Assembly (NCBI GenBank): GCA_029237695.1
Contig: CM055278.1
Location: 75,868,297-75,932,296 of the forward strand
DNA length: 64,000 bases
Origin: Conchocele bisecta
Taxonomy: Eukaryota; Mollusca; Bivalvia; Lucinida; Thyasiridae
Direction: 5' to 3'
A program made the position numbers and the translations under genes. Under the pieces are notes generated by a model, which was not told the origin of the DNA, did no database searches, and saw only the letters and a list, made by a program, of their open reading frames with translations. Numbering within the stretch: the first letter of the stretch is position 1; the number at the start of each line of letters is the position of its first letter. This document shows positions 36,001-47,500 of the stretch, in pieces.

Positions 36001-38200
36001 TTGCTCCATCAATGTATGGCGCACTGCGGCACGCAATTTGCTCCATCAATGTATATGCGGCACACGGCAATTTGGTCCATCAATGTCTATGCGGCACACG
36101 ACAACTTGCTCCATCAATGTCTATACAGCACACGGCAATTAGCTCCATCAATGTCTATGCAGTACACGGCAATTTGCTATCAGTGTATGCGGCACGGCAA
36201 TTGCTCCTCAATGTCTATACAGCACAACGGCCAATTTAGCTCCATCAATGTCTATGCAGTACACGGCAATTTTCTCCATGACAGCACACGGAAATTTGCT
36301 CCATCAATGTGTATGCAGCACACGGCAATTTGCTCCATGGACAGCACACGGCCATTAGCTCCATCAATGTCTATGCAGCACACGGCAATTTGCTCCATGA
36401 CAGCACACGGCAATTAGCTCCATCAATGTCTATGCAGCACACGGCAATTTGCTCCATCAATATCTATGCGGCACACGGCAATTTGCTCCATCAATGTCTA
36501 TGCGGCACACGACAATTTGCTGCATCAATGTCTATGCAGCACACGGCAATTTGCTCCATCAATGTCTATGCAGCACACGGCAATTTGCTCCATCAATGTC
36601 TATATGCAGCACACGGCAATTTGTTCCATCAATGTATATGCAGCACACGGCAATTTGCTCCATGACAGCACACGGCAATTAGCTCCATAAATGTCTATGC
36701 AGCACACGGCAATTTGCTCCATCAATGTATTTGCAGCACACGGCAATTTGCTCCATCAATGTATATGCAGCACACGGCAATTTGCTCCATGACAGCACAC
36801 GGTAATTTGCTCCATCAATGTCTATGCAGCACACGGCAATTTGCTCCATCAATGTATATGCAGCACACGGCAATTTGCTCCATCAATGTCTATGCGGCAC
36901 ACGACAATATGCTCCATGACAGCACACGGCAATTAGGTCCATCAATGTATATGCAGCACACGGCAATTTGTTCCACCAATGTCTATGTGGCACACGACAA
37001 TTTGCTTCATGACAGCACCCGGCTATTAGCTCCATCAATGTATATGCAGCACACGGCAATTTGTTCCATCAATGTCTATGTGGCACACGACAATTTGCTC
37101 CATGACAGCACACGGCAATTAGCTCCATAAATGTCTATGCAGCAAACGTCAATTTGCTCCATCAATGTCTATGCAGCACACGGCAATTTGCTCGATGACA
37201 GCACACGGCAATTAGCTGCATCAATGTCTACGCAGCACACGGCAATTTGCTCCATCAATATCTATGCGGCACACGACAATATGCTCCATCCATGTCTGTG
37301 CAGCACACGGCAATTTGCTCCATGACAGCACACGGCAATTAGCTCCATCAATGTATATGCAGCACACGGCAATTTGCTCCAGCAATGTCTATGCAGCACA
37401 CGGCAATTTGCTCCATCAATGTCTATACAGCACACGGCAATTAGCTCCAGCAATGTATATGCGGCACACGGCAATTTGCTCCATCAATGTCTATGCAGCA
37501 CACGGCAATTTGCTCCATCAATGTCTATGCGGCACATGACAATTTGCTCCATCAATGTCTATGCAGCACACGGCAATTTGCTCCATCAATGTCTATGTGG
37601 CACATTATAATTTGCTCCACCAATGTCTGTGCAGCACACGACAATTTTCTCCAGCAATGTATATGCAGCACACGGCAATTAGCTCCGGCAATGTATATGC
37701 GGCACACGGCAATTTGCTCCATCAATGTCTATACACCACACGGCAATTTGCTCCATCAATGTCTATACAGCACACGGCAATTTGCTCCATCAATGTCTAT
37801 GCAGCACACGGCAATTTGCTCCAGCAATGTCTATGCGGCACACGGCAATTTGCTCCATTAATGTCTATACAGCACACGGCAATTTGCTCCATCAATGTCT
37901 ATGCAGCACACGGCAATTTGCTCCAGCAATGTCTATGCAGAACAGCATACGGCACTTTGCTGCATGAATATATATGTAGCACACGGCAATTGTCTCCATC
38001 ACTGTCTATGCAGCACACGGCAATTTGTCCAGCAATGTATATGCAGCACACGGCAATTTGCTCTATGAATGTATATATAGCACACGGCAATTTTCTCCAT
38101 CAATGTATATGCAGCACACGGCAATTGTCTCCATCACTGTCTATGCAGCACACGGCAATTAGCTACATCAATGTCTGTGCAGAACACGGCAATCGTCTTG
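33085..38200 (+). repeat. 34-bp satellite array, about 150 copies
   Basis: The consensus unit is TCCATCAATGTCTATGCGGC-ACACGGCAATTTGC. Recurrent variants are CAGC/CGGC, CGGCAA/CGACAA, TTTGC/TTAGC, CATC/CAGC/CATCG and GTCTAT/GTATAT. A shortened form (TCCATGACAGCACACGGCAA) is interspersed from 35097 onward. Since 34 is not a multiple of three, three units make a 34-residue pseudo-peptide and all forward registers stay open except where the TTAGC variant makes TAG. The array lies inside intron 3 of the secreted-protein gene, so its open frames (up to about 475 codons at 33760-35187) are not treated as genes. Confidence 0.95.
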
Positions 38201-38387
38201 ATTGGCATGTGTTTAGAAAACGTGAATAAGCATGACGCACGTCAGACGATATTAAGTTTCAGCATTGAAATTGCTAACACGCCACACGTACATGTACCCG
38301 TGTTAAGCATCAAACACATTAATTCGCCCAACTTGTCCACCTTATGATAACTTATTTTATTCGCAGATGTACTTATTTTCATTTCAG

Positions 38388-38452
38388 CATGGATGCAGAA
38401 GATTATGTCCATGGTGTTGTCCAATATGGGTCACTTTGGCGCCAGCGGATAA
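38388..38452 (+). CDS. Secreted Cys-rich protein, exon 4 (C-terminus)
   Basis: Strong acceptor TTATTTTCATTTCAG. CA completes a Pro codon from exon 3, and the frame reads WMQKIMSMVLSNMGHFGASG then TAA at 38450-38452. The Met/Leu-rich end carries no cysteine. The full protein is 213 residues (642 nt including stop, exactly divisible by three). Confidence 0.6.
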
Positions 38453-38497
38453 TCGATACAACGTCTCGTTTAATGCTTTTAAATTATTACGTATTTA

Positions 38498-38503
38498 AAT
38501 AAA
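38498..38503 (+). other. Polyadenylation signal AATAAA
   Basis: AATAAA 46 bases after the stop codon of the secreted-protein gene, followed by a T/GT-rich stretch (GGTGTTCTTGTTGTGTTGTT). Good match to a 3' end signal. Confidence 0.55.
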
Positions 38504-38790
38504 TGATTTAATGCATGGTGTTCTTGTTGTGTTGTTAGTATCGGCCACATCATACATTACAAGTTTGTTTGTTTCTATTAGATACTTATTAGCCGACTGT
38601 ATACATAATGCACATATAGTAGTATAGCACGATTATAAACGATTATACTATAGTATAGCACTAACACAAATCACATTATAAATCAGTATTGATAACACAT
38701 ATAAACATGCGTTCAACATCACTATCATTATGAATGACGTCTTTGTCTGTTGTACTAGTAAATATATCTACATGTAGTAGTATTATATAG

Positions 38791-38910
38791 TAAATACATG
38801 GTTAGTGCCGTCGAATATAAAATATATTCCGTTAAGCCTTAGACAGCTTAAAAAGTTGTCGGGGCGAAACCGAATATATTTTATATTCGATGGCACTAAT
38901 CATGTATTTA
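38791..38910. repeat. Foldback element
   Basis: Arms 38791-38829 and 38871-38910 are inverted complements (TAAATACATGGTTAGTGCC.. with ..GGCACTAATCATGTATTTA), with a loop of about 40 bases. MITE-like hairpin. Confidence 0.75.
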
Positions 38911-39695
38911 ATTTATACCGCATACTAAACTTAAATGTTGAACGTGCGTGACGTCATCTTTTGACGTCATTCATTGTCATACGTCACAAATCTAACGACG
39001 TCATTCAAAGCAAAATGGCGGCGTCCTCACTGGGTAGATTCGGTATTGTATCTGATTAAATCTCCGATTTATTTACGATGAGCTTCAATAATGGCTGGTT
39101 TTAGACTACACAGTTGTCATAATAAGCATTGCAATCATAATGGACATATCCATGTCGTTGGTTACATCGCATATACTGTAAAAATGGACAAAATTCAGCT
39201 AAACCGACAGCGATTTCGATCTTAAAATTCGCCGCCATCTTGAATTTGCTGTTGAGACTGACCAATCAGGCAAAAACGGCACTCCATGTATATTAGACTT
39301 CAGGTATATTAGGTTACTTCAGATATAAAAAACATTTATTCAACCCCCTTTATTATGCTACATGGAGACATGCTTGCGGTATAAAACAGTATAGATGGCC
39401 AGGATGCACGACGTATACGCGTCACGGAATACTTTACTGATCGCGTGACGAAGCAACGTACTGGTTTGTTTCCATTTATGAAAGAGAAATTGGAGGCGAA
39501 CTGTTCGGCGTACTTCCGCTATATAAATAAACGTATTGTAGACGGCGCTGCGTATCGGTATGATACAGAAACCCAGCAGCCAGTGCAGGTGGACAGATAG
39601 GGGCGAGATACATTGAGCATTCATTTATTGACGAAACCATTGATTTTCACACTGAGAATCTAAACTCATCTATATTCCCTGTGTTACGTACATGC
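38911..39695. other. Anonymous stretch with TGACGTCA-type motifs
   Basis: Several GACGTCAT sequences (38945-39005) and an AAAATGGCGGCG near 39013 resemble CRE- and YY1-type sites, but no transcription unit is visible. No gene seen. Confidence 0.3.
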
Positions 39696-39870
39696 GCTAT
39701 GAATATTGAGGGGTTTGCAAAGTATAAATACGACAACGCATTTTTAGACTTTGCCAAACAGTTTGATATGCTCGGTCTGTGCAAGACATGGGGTAGTGAT
39801 CACAATGAGTTCGACAATACTTTGTCAGATTATGAACATTTTGATTATACTCGTAAAATATCGAGACACC
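39696..39870 (+). pseudogene. LINE endonuclease (APE-type) fragment
   Basis: The frame MNIEGFAKYKYDNAFLDFAK, QFDMLGLCKTWGSDHNEFD matches the start of the AP-endonuclease domain of non-LTR retrotransposons (N-x-x-G, F-D-hydrophobic-L-x-x-T-W). It stops abruptly where the TIR element at 39908 begins. Only about 55 residues remain. Confidence 0.6.
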
Positions 39871-39907
39871 TCGTCGTAATTCCGGTGGAGTCACTGTATT
39901 TCGAGGG

Positions 39908-42900
39908 TTCAGCGCAATACGGTCGTAACTCACTTTTTTTTCAAAATGGACTTTTTTTGCATTTTCTAATGTATTTTCTAGTAATACAGCATATGTAAAA
40001 AGATTAGAATTGAATTCCAATATTTAAGGCTATAAGGTCGTAACTCAAAATCGCCAAATAATCTCAGCGCAACACAGTCGTAACTTAAATTACATGTGCA
40101 ACGTATTTGTGCTGCATTTTATAAAGAATTGTGGTGGATCTATAGTGCAATTTTGAACTATAAATAATTGTGGACTTGTATTTAATAGTTAAAAAAATAA
40201 TATTATGTTGTCATTAAACATATTTAAACATTTAAAAACAATTGCAAGTTTGGAGAAAAAATATAATCTCTGAATGCAAAAACAATTTCAGCGCAATACA
40301 GTCGTAACTCCAGTTATTTGTACAACAGTTTTGTGCTGCATTTTATACAATATTGTTGTAGCTCCACAATGATATTTTGATATATAAATAAAGATCAAGT
40401 TGTAGTTTGTCAGAAAATAGTATTAAATTTAAAATTGACATTTTTTTATTAAAAAATATGAGATTGAAAATAATGTTTAACCGACAAAATAAGTTCAGCG
40501 CAATACGGTCAACAAACATAATTAATTTATCTTTTCTTGGCATTGTCCATTTTATTTTATGTTAATAAGCATGACACCATGAGCACATGTAATATATATT
40601 AATTGCAATATGTAATGCTAAACAGCATTTACAAATACTTAAAAATAAAAGGAGAAATAAGTGGTACTATATATACATGTAGTTGGAAATGAGGTTGACC
40701 TCATGGTCAGGAATATAGATTTAAATATTATTTTTATAATCTTAAATGCAATCTGTAAGGAATATGCCTAGTCCGGAAGTTGTATGTACCGTAATATATG
40801 AATACATTGTATGTGTATTCATTACATTTTTGTTCAAATTGTCACATTAAATTCCGTGGATCAACTTGGATCTAATCTTATAATAGATACTTCCAATTCA
40901 ATTGGAGGAGACTGTCACATTGTAAGTTAAAAAAAACAACACCTAATTGTATCACCGGTAGGTGTGACTTCACTGGGTATAGCTACACGGACAGTTTCCT
41001 GCCAAAGTTTTAGCAACTCCTGTGCTGAGCATACGATAGAATTGTCATATTTTCTAATAAATCTTTACTTATAGAGATCAGCCATTCATGAATGAATTAA
41101 GTCACTTAAATATGATTGAAATAGTCAGCGTAGATCAATATTTTATGATTTCACAGCCTATTTTGCTTTTATTTGAAAGGTTCGTTTTTGTTGTCATATC
41201 TGTTGAACAAAAATTTATAAGACAGCCATTAAAATTCTAAAGACGTATGTGAGGGCCAAACCAGGTCTCCATTCGGAATTCCGGTAAGGTTGAACCCCTA
41301 TCGTTAAATTACCCATCGCATGCTCCCACCTGCCACCCACTGACCACATGCATGGGTATTACCAGATACATACTCCCTTACTTTCTAAAATCTATTATGT
41401 TTCATAATTAGTGTAGTTGACTATGTCTTTCTCAAACCGTGTTTTCATATAATTTACTGTTTACATTGTTTTATTAGACACCCTATACTAATCTATAATT
41501 TCTAGTGACAGAAATCATGGAAATATATCTTCAATACACAACGAGGATGGCCGCGGCCCGCATGTCGAGCCCGCCGAGGCATTTGATGGTCTCAGAGTGT
41601 ATTCATTTTAGTTTGATGCCCAATAAGCAGACACAGTTTCAAGCAAATCTGACTTACTGTTACAGAGATAGTAGGTATGTGAAAACGTTAACGCAATTTT
41701 GACAGAAACTTTAACGCAAACTTCTAAGCCATGTGACCTTGACATAGGGGCACATGGGCCGCATGAGTGGGACACAGAATGAATATATGGATGATGACTA
41801 ATAAGCATATGAAGTTTCAAGTTAATGTGACTTAGGACTGCAGAGATATAAGGTATTTAAAAACTTTAATGCAGATTTCGGAACGCAAACTTCTAAGTCA
41901 TTTGACCTTGACCTTGGGCACAGGGGCCGCATGAGTGGGATACAGCATGAATATATGGATGATGACCAATAAGTATTTGAAGTTTCAGGTCAATGTGACT
42001 TAGGACTGCAGAGATATAAGGTATTTAAAAACTTTAGCGCAGATTTCGGAACTCAAACTTCTAAGTCATTTGACCTTGACCTTGGGCAGAGGGGCCGCAT
42101 GAGTGGGATACAGCATGAATATATGGATGATGACTAATAAGTATATGAAGTTTCAAGTCAATGTGACTTAGGACTGCAGAGATATAAGGTATTTAAAAAG
42201 TTTAACGCAGATTTCGGAACACAAACTTCTAAGTCATTTGACCTTGACCTTGGGCACAGGGGCCGTATGAGTTGGATACAGCATGACTATATGGATCATG
42301 ACTAATAAGCATATGAAGTTTCAAGTCAATGTGACTTAGGACTGCAGAGATATAAGGTACATGTATTTAAAAACTTTAACGCATATTTCGGACGGACGCA
42401 CGGACGCACGGACACCCGGACGTCATTGTGATCACTATATCTCGCTTTCCGCAAGCGGGCTCGACAAAAATAGTATGCCTCATTTGCTCGACAATAATTT
42501 AAACATGATTATATAATTGCATTCCAATATTCAAGGCTAAACACGGTTATGTGGAATATCCATGTGTCATTCAAAATTAATATGAGTTAAAAGCGAGAAA
42601 GCCAAATAATTTCTGACATAACTCAAGTTAAAATTGAATTTTTCCAAAACTAATCTGCAATTTTTAAGCTTGGGAGTAAACAATAATGCATACATGTTTA
42701 TAAATTGCTATGATAATGGTTAAAGGCACTAGGTATCAGATATGCACAGAAAACAGATTCATAAAAAATTATTATCAAATGATAATTATCGTGTGATTGG
42801 TAAACGGTTTGTGCAGTACATCTCACGAAAAACAACACATTGAGCATCTGAAACATCATCTGAGACACAGTACCTTCAATAACTGTACACATTATTACTG

Positions 42901-43644
42901 ATGATGGGTGTCTGTTAACCTCCAGAATGGCTCAATATAATTAAAATAGTTTGTCAGTAGTTTCAAGTTGAAACCAAACAATACTTATTTCAATAAACTG
43001 TTTCAAGATAACAGAATGGCCCATTATCAATTATATTTTACCATATATGTATGACAATTACAGATGTAAATGTAGGTCAATGTCATGACCCTAATGATAA
43101 TGTAATTATGTAAAGTGTATATCTGCAGTGCATAACTAAGCAGTACTAGTTGCATCTGTGTATGTACTGATATTAGTGAAAACTTTAAATTCAGACATGT
43201 ACACGACACATGCTTTGTGAGCTAAAAAAAGCTGACCACTGAAGGTCAAGGTCATGACCTTGATGATAATAACATGTTATGCTCAGAAAAGAAAATACAT
43301 CAAGGATATTTTCATTCATTGCAAGTAAATTGCTGAAGCTGAAATCAAAATATCAAGTTTTACAACAGAGTTTCAAAAATTGATTCCGAGTTACCACTGT
43401 ATTGCGCTGAACTATTTCATCATTTTGGCTATTATTTTCAGCGCAATACGGTCGTAACTCAAATATTTGCTAATATCAATTTGTTATTTAATTGAATTTT
43501 TTTTCCATAAGGTTATTTATTTTTCATGTCTGAATATAAGTGAAAATGGTACATAACTGAGTGTAATTATTAGAAATATTTAGAAATATTTTTGGCTCCC
43601 CTGAACATTTTACAAAAAGTGAGTTATGACCGTATTGCGCTGAA
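39908..43644. mobile_element. TIR element with repeated subterminal motif
   Basis: Ends TTCAGCGCAATACGGTCGTA and the inverse of TATGACCGTATTGCGCTGAA are inverted repeats. The core motif CAGCGCAATACGGTCGTAAC recurs inside the left end near 40066, 40290 and 40495 (diverged). Near the right end it recurs at 43388 (inverse) and 43439 (direct). No transposase was recognised. The pearl-like array at 41541-42475 lies inside it. No convincing target duplication was found. Confidence 0.65.
41541..42475 (+). repeat. Pearl-/Helitron-like element with 168-bp tandem core
   Basis: Units begin at AGTTTCAAG positions 41813, 41981, 42149 and 42317, exactly 168 bp apart. Each contains TTGACCTTGACCTTGGGCAC and GTGACTTAGGACTGCAGAGA. 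The element ends in GGACGGACGCACGGACGCAC and CTCGCTTTCCGCAAGCGGGC, a short terminal hairpin, as in non-autonomous Helitron-type bivalve elements. Confidence 0.75.
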
Positions 43645-43654
43645 AGCTCGATTT

Positions 43655-44571
43655 GTTAACAAGAGTTGTCAGAAGACAACGAAGCTTGCCTGTTGGCATG
43701 AATGTTATATAACTTGACCTTGGGTTAAGGGGTGTGCGGTGGACCTTGACATTGAGGTCAGTGGTGAAAGGTGGGTCGTGGATTTGCTATAGCATGATAT
43801 AGCATATTAAGATTAATGCATGAATGACATATCAATGCGCTCCCTGAAAACAGAAATAAAACACAATTTAACCAAACGTTAAGTTTATGAATGCACTAAG
43901 TTGGTGATTTTCTACAGCATGCTAGCTATTCACATGCTGAATGCATGTGCTAAGTTTGTGATCTTGAACATGGGGAAAGGGGTGGAGGGGGGGGGGGGGG
44001 TGGATCATGAATGAATTTGCTGTAGCACAATAGAGGATCATCAAATGATTGTATTTTTGTTTAAACATAGTTTATTGCATATAAGTACAATGGGCTTGGG
44101 CTACAAGTTCTCACAACATTAATTACAGCCCTTACCCAAGTATTTCAACACTACATCAATTTAACAGCAATGGCAATAAGTATACAGGTATATGTACATG
44201 GGTACATACCAATAATCTTGCGATATATATATATATATATTTGCACAATGTACGAAAAGAAAAATCGGATAAAAAGAGAGAGTAAAGAAAGTGAGAGAGG
44301 AGATTGGGAGAAAGAGTGAAAGAGTGAAAGAGTGAAAGAGTTATGTGTCACAATGTACATATAATATATAACCTAATGCATAGATAGATGTGCACTGCAG
44401 TTGATTTCAGTGTTCGTTGTTATCAGATGATTGTATGTATGCAATATCCAGGCGTTCCCAGTAAAGAAAAAGAAGTTATAAAAGACATTTACTCCAACGT
44501 TAAGTTTATGATGTTGATTATTTGGGGAAAGGGGTGTAGTGGTGGGGGGGGGGGGTGGGGGGGGGGGGGGG
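43655..44571 (+). repeat. Pearl-like array, left part (split by transposon)
   Basis: Starts AACAAGAGTTGTCAGAAGAC and contains repeats with GTTAAGTTTATGAATGC and GGTGGATCATGAATGAATTT-type sequence. A 44050-44390 insert lacks the motif and carries a (TA)n and GAAAGAGT microsatellite. It is interrupted at a G-run by the element beginning at 44573. It continues at 48871. Confidence 0.6.
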
Positions 44572-44572
44572 A

Positions 44573-47500
44573 GGGGGGCTTAGCAAAATAATCGTTCACT
44601 TTCATCATCTAACTCTTTGAGATTTTGGTCATAGATATACATGGACATGGCATTTCATAATCCGCCGACAGACAAGCTAAATTTTCCCTGTGGCGGCCAT
44701 ATTGGACAAATCCAAGATGGCCGCCATCGGCATTTGGGCACATCATAATTTTTGAACTAAACATCGTAGAATCATGAACAATACCTCTATTTTGGGTGTC
44801 TTATGGATGAGGAGAACAATCGTCATACTATTTTTGCGATTCAATGTCAAGGTCAAGGTCAAATTACATTATAAATGTTAAAATTGGTCGGAAATATAGG
44901 TTTCACACATGTTATCATGTGTTTAACACAATTATTATATTATATTTGTCAATTCTTTTATTGTTTAATATGCTGAGTTAGTTATTGTCATTTTATAGAC
45001 ATGTACATGCATGTCAAGACCACAATATAAGTCCAAATGGTCGCCAATGAAAACTGGGTGTTTGACAACAAAACCCATTTTGGTTTTGGTGCCTATATCT
45101 ATGTTTGGTACATAATAATTATCAAGGCATATAATGGAATGTCAAATCTAAGATGAAATGGATGTCGTGTCATAGGAGGGTGTGCAAAAAATAAGTGACT
45201 GCAGTTCATTACCACCAGCAACAGCAGCAACAACAACAACAACAACAGATCATCTGCTAGTGCCAAAGATCTTCTAATTGTTCATGTATTTATACATTTT
45301 CTCGTCACACATGCATGTTAATAACAAACCTATGAACAGTCCCACCCCAGTAACTAGAAATAAATCTCGGTTTGTTGTCCTGAATGTCCTAATGCTGAGT
45401 ACTCGTACGGTACCAATACCCGGACTGATGATCCCATAACCCTACCCTACACCCACCACACAGAGAAGAAACTAAAAGCAACTCTGGGCCCACAAACCCT
45501 GCCCAATTTGTTTATGAGTGTCAACATAGTCGTGTTCAACCCCGTCCCCTCCCATATTCAGACAGTACCAGTACTCGGACTGACGATCGTGTGCCCCCCC
45601 CCCCACCCCCGCACACCACATCATCAATAGACCACAGTCCCAAAAAGCTGCGATCGTCTATTTCCAACGCCAATTCAATACCAGTCAAACGTATATTTGT
45701 TGTATATGAGGATAATAGTGGAGATTTACATAAGGTCGCGTCCGATGATGTGTCTGATGATTTGAAGGTCTGGGCGCTACAGACTAAGAATGTCTTACTT
45801 CATGCACATCTAGTCACTGTCGCAGCTGATGCCCATGCTGGAAATGTATGTTATCACAAGCAATGTTACATGTCACTTCGTGATGCCAGCGCCAGGGTAA
45901 ACAAAGCTACAACCCCAGCTTCTGTTGGTCCCGCACCTCCTGCATTCGATCCTATGGTAACAGCACAGTTAGTTTTGTATATGACAGAGGCAGGTAAGGT
46001 TTTCAAGCGTACACACGAGTCAATTTACAAGAAAAGGTTGGAAGAGGTAGGTCGACCATGTCCAAATATAAACCCAACTCGGTTCAAAGACCATCTTTTA
46101 CATAATCTTCCCTCTGGTTGGCACAGCTTCAATAAGGGTAGGGATGTGTTCCTCAGCAACTCGAACACGATTGGAGAAGTTCTTGCTCAGTCTCACCAAC
46201 AGTCTCATATCAATCAAGCGGATGCTCATCTTCTGATGAGGGCAGCAGTAGTGCTGCGGAAACACATTCTTGTGAAACAGGATCCTTTTGTTGGTTCATT
46301 TCCATCTGATTGCTTAACAAAACCTATCCCAGAGTCACTATTGTCCTTTATGACCGTTCTGCTTCATGGTTCACATGCAACACTTGAGGGTTCCGGGGTA
46401 TCTGGTGATAGCGATGCTGGTATGCACCAGCGATTTAAGGTGGCATGTGGTCTTAGTCAGCTTATCATGTACAACTCAGTCAAAGGTACTTCTATTTCCA
46501 AGACCACTACCAAGATCCGTCATATCACAGATCACGAGACACCACTCCCACTATATACTGGAATCAAAATTCACAGTAATACGCGCTCCAAGCATCTTGT
46601 TGACACATTTCACCAACTAGGTATTTCTGTATCGTATGATCGCGTTCGTGAGGTGAAGGTGGCTGTTGCTCGAAGTGTATGCAAGAGGATTGAGGAGGAC
46701 GGTGTTGTCCTGCCTACCAATATGCGGTCAGGTGTCTTCACATCTGGGGATATGGATAATTTATACCACAATAAGACTAGCAACCTATCAAACGATGAGT
46801 TTCATGGCATGGCAGTCACACTAACCAATCACGTATCAAATGAGAACATGGGAGTTACTCGTGATCCAGTTAAAATTGATCCTTTGGATACTACTAAACC
46901 CAAGCTCCCAGACCATTATGTCATCGTCCCACCTGTTGATCTCCGACATGATGACATGTTTGTACCATGTAGTGACGAGGGTGGCCCAGTTAGGCCGTCT
47001 CATGGTAGGATACCTGGCTCCAGAGCAAGGGATGAGGAATGGAACCATGTTGTTGGAATCAGGAGGATTTGGGGAAAGATGAGGTTGTGACGTGGTCAGT
47101 TATCACTCCAAGTTGCATGATCCTAGCTTCATCAAGCCCCCGGCAGAGATCGGCATATTGCCACTGTTTCCTGAAAAGTCTACAGATCCGGGTATCATCA
47201 AACATGTGATGCTCCTTGTCAAAAAGTCCATTAGTTTCCTCAACCCTGGTCAGACACCCGTCCTTGGCGCTGACCAGCCTCTGTATTCAATTGCAAATCA
47301 GCTTCAGTGGCAGTTCCCCATGATCCTCGGCTTTATTCTCAAGGTTAGGTCCATCGAGATCACGGACCATTCCTCTCTTCCTTGCCCTTAGTGGATGTGA
47401 CACGACGTCTCAACTCCTCGGATGTGGAAAGAAGACAGCATGGGCTGCATGGGAGAGCACGCCAGAGATAACGGAGACATTGCTAGAACTTACTGACAAC

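Noticed and set aside
33145..37970. Many 60-475-codon open frames, both strands, in the 34-bp satellite
   Set aside because: All three forward registers give the same cyclic peptide, and the array lies between two phase-matched exons of another gene; treated as intronic repeat.
33085..38200. CRISPR array hypothesis for the 34-bp repeats
   Set aside because: Units are directly contiguous with no unique spacers, in an intron-containing animal genome.
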